Shown: positions 62,734-64,000 of the stretch, piece after piece
Numbering within the stretch: position 1 is the stretch's first letter
Layout: the number at the start of each line of letters is the position of its first letter
IMG/VR virus record: IMGVR_UViG_3300046542_000168
Coordinates: 43,408 to 107,407 of that record
Length of the DNA stretch: 64,000 nucleotides
Source of the DNA: a virus
Reading direction: 5' to 3' (one strand)
Program-made: the position numbers and the translations under genes
Notes under the pieces: generated by a model
Databases searched by the model: none
What the model was told of the DNA's origin: nothing
Seen by the model: only the letters and a program-made list of their open reading frames with translations

Positions 62734-63111
62734 ATGAATAATAAACGCGCTTATGCCCCTTGCTCTAAATGCGGCGCTATTAACCACGGTGCAAGTAAGC
62801 ACCGCCCCGTTAAAGTAGAGGGCGGGGCCTTTTGTGGTCATTGCGGCTCTAAACTAAGCCTCCCAGGCGATGCCCAGGTTAAGCCCGTTACACGCTGGGA
62901 TAAGTTCCCCCCAGCTAATAAACGTTATGTCGTTCGTAAGTTCGAACGGGAATGGGTCGGGAACTATCGCCGGGAACAATGGGTTATTGTTTTCGAGTCT
63001 GATTCTAAAGAGGATGCATTTAATTATTATCAAGCTCAAGCTGGCGGGTATTATCAAGTTGCCGATGAGAGCGTAAGCCCGTTCGACGTTGTTTCAATAA
63101 CTTGTATTTAA
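62734..63111 (+). CDS. zinc-ribbon early protein
   Basis: A 125-residue protein from ATG 62734. N-terminal zinc ribbon C-S-K-C and C-G-H-C (residues about 10-37), then an alpha/beta domain with E-R-E-W-V-G-N-Y-R-R-E-Q-W. Confidence 0.75.
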   Translation: MNNKRAYAPCSKCGAINHGASKHRPVKVEGGAFCGHCGSKLSLPGDAQVKPVTRWDKFPPANKRYVVRKFEREWVGNYRREQWVIVFESDSKEDAFNYYQAQAGGYYQVADESVSPFDVVSITCI

Positions 63112-63115
63112 AGCC

Positions 63116-63134
63116 TGGGGGCATAGCCCCCAGA
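63116..63134 (+). other. hairpin between early genes
   Basis: CTGGGGGCATAGCCCCCAG, a 7-8 bp stem; no strong T-run. Confidence 0.45.
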
Positions 63135-63151
63135 TTTAAGAGGGTAGCACC

Positions 63152-63466
63152 GTGGTTAAACTTATTCGCTTTGTAGACGGTGTTTTCTTAAACGCTCAAA
63201 ATCCTAGAACTTTCGAGATTCCGTCCGAAGTTGAAAAGGCTAGTGTAGAGCCTGGGCACCATATCAAGGCTGGCGTATTAGTCGGCCTGGGGGATAAATA
63301 CCCTGAAGCCGAACGATTCTGGTTAGAAGTTATATCGAACGATACAGTTAAGCGGGTAGTAACTGGGCGTATTGATAATGACCTAGTTTTAACTGTGGGC
63401 CACGGCTTGCAGTGTGATAATGTGATCGAAGTTCCGTATAACGCTGTATTGGCAACTATGCCGTAA
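63152..63466 (+). CDS. unknown early protein
   Basis: A 104-residue protein with GTG start and AAGAGGGT upstream. R-F-W-L-E-V followed by V-T-G-R-I-D-N-D-L resembles a beta-barrel family found in phages and plasmids near DNA-modification or anti-restriction genes. Confidence 0.72.
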   Translation: MVKLIRFVDGVFLNAQNPRTFEIPSEVEKASVEPGHHIKAGVLVGLGDKYPEAERFWLEVISNDTVKRVVTGRIDNDLVLTVGHGLQCDNVIEVPYNAVLATMP

Positions 63467-63480
63467 TAAGGAGTAAGAAA

Positions 63481-63744
63481 ATGGCAATGAATACAACCCC
63501 AGGCTATATAAAGGCTTTCGTCGATGTTTCTTATATGACGCATGCAGGCGTTAAACATCATATGATGTCGTTTCAACTTGCGACTGGTCGTAATGACGTG
63601 GCCGGTGATATTGACCGCGTAACGCAAAAGAAACTAGCTTGCGAAGCTGACCCTAGTAAAATGCAGGACTATATCAAGGCAGCTATTGCCACGGCTGAAG
63701 CTAACGATTATCAAATTACACTAGACTTCGGCCTTTCGTGCTAA
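63481..63744 (+). CDS. unknown small early protein
   Basis: An 87-residue protein with AAGGAGTAAG ribosome site. V-S-Y-M-T-H-A-G-V-K-H-H-M-M is the notable His/Met-rich stretch; helical C terminus. Confidence 0.7.
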   Translation: MAMNTTPGYIKAFVDVSYMTHAGVKHHMMSFQLATGRNDVAGDIDRVTQKKLACEADPSKMQDYIKAAIATAEANDYQITLDFGLSC

Positions 63745-63756
63745 AGTCCCACCTAT

Positions 63757-63779
63757 AGCCCCAGGGTAAGCCCTGGGGC
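63757..63779 (+). other. hairpin between early genes
   Basis: GCCCCAGGG-TAAG-CCCTGGGGC, a nine-base stem, followed by AACTAAGGAG; no T-run. Confidence 0.5.
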
Positions 63780-63798
63780 AACTAAGGAGAGTAACAGC

Positions 63799-64000
63799 AT
63801 GTCTAAAGTTAAAACTATTACTACCGTCGCCCCCGTCAAAGTGGCGGGTATGGAAGTAGGCTCTATCATGCAAGATAAAGACGGTTATTTTTATCGTGCT
63901 AAAGGGCTAAGCGGCGCGCACGACTGGCGGAAAGATAACGACCATCGCCCGACTATCGATGACGTTAAGCAGGACTTGCCCCCAGGCGGTACTATCCCCC
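63799..64000 (+). CDS. unknown early protein, cut by the window end
   Basis: ATG 63799 with AAGGAG upstream. The 67 visible residues open MSKVKTITTVAPVKVAG and contain I-M-Q-D-K-D-G-Y-F-Y-R-A. The frame is open to the end of the window. Unknown. Confidence 0.65.
   Translation, partial: MSKVKTITTVAPVKVAGMEVGSIMQDKDGYFYRAKGLSGAHDWRKDNDHRPTIDDVKQDLPPGGTIP

Overview
The window is a 64 kb stretch of a tailed double-stranded DNA phage with a lambda-type long, flexible, non-contractile tail (siphovirus). The host is most likely Pseudomonas. Two genes encode MvaT-type H-NS relatives, a family typical of pseudomonads, and several small tail-end and early genes resemble conserved families of Pseudomonas phages and prophages. 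No integrase, DNA polymerase or cI-like repressor is visible here, so the genome continues beyond the window.

Layout. (1) 1-5215: a promoter and one helical protein, then a rightward tRNA array with 21 well-supported tRNAs that together cover all 20 amino acids. Between them lie a 47-residue basic protein gene, a small 2OG-Fe(II) oxygenase-like gene, a leftward mvaT-like gene, a tRNA relic and several folded spacer RNAs. A strong terminator closes the array. (2) 5231-36661: the virion module in lambda-like order: probable small terminase, two paralogous accessory proteins, large terminase, portal, S49 protease with nested scaffold, decoration protein, major capsid, connectors, two tail tube paralogs, G/GT chaperones with a -1 frameshift site, tape measure, M, L, K, I and a giant J-like protein. 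Three tandem paralogous fibres, small accessory genes and a repeat-built fibre or spike follow. (3) 36700-38380: lysis cassette (SleB-like hydrolase, holin-like protein, overlapping Rz/Rz1 spanins, a small membrane protein). (4) 38400-40584: a leftward, translationally coupled eight-gene operon. Six products are small membrane proteins, four sharing a motif, followed by a HicA-like toxin and an unknown protein. (5) 40700-45340: early-type small genes, an SPFH protein, four helically phased palindromic repeats and two promoter-to-terminator non-coding RNA candidates. (6) 45430-50500: a plasmid-like maintenance region with a RepL-like initiator, a ParA ATPase, an adjacent ribbon-helix-helix protein, about 1.2 kb of non-coding DNA with a strict 4-bp phase flanking parA, further small-RNA candidates, a second MvaT-like gene and two iteron arrays that look like an origin. 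(7) 50800-64000: about 30 small, mostly unknown early genes in coupled operons. They are controlled by recurring promoters that carry a GCAGCATG-type palindrome between -35 and -10, followed by recurring hairpin leaders before the start codon.

Taken together, a virion and lysis module is joined to a replication and partition module of plasmid type. This suggests the phage can persist as a partitioned extrachromosomal element (phage-plasmid). The early region appears to be run as a regulon through the palindromic promoters. Most function calls rest on recognising families by eye; no database search was possible.
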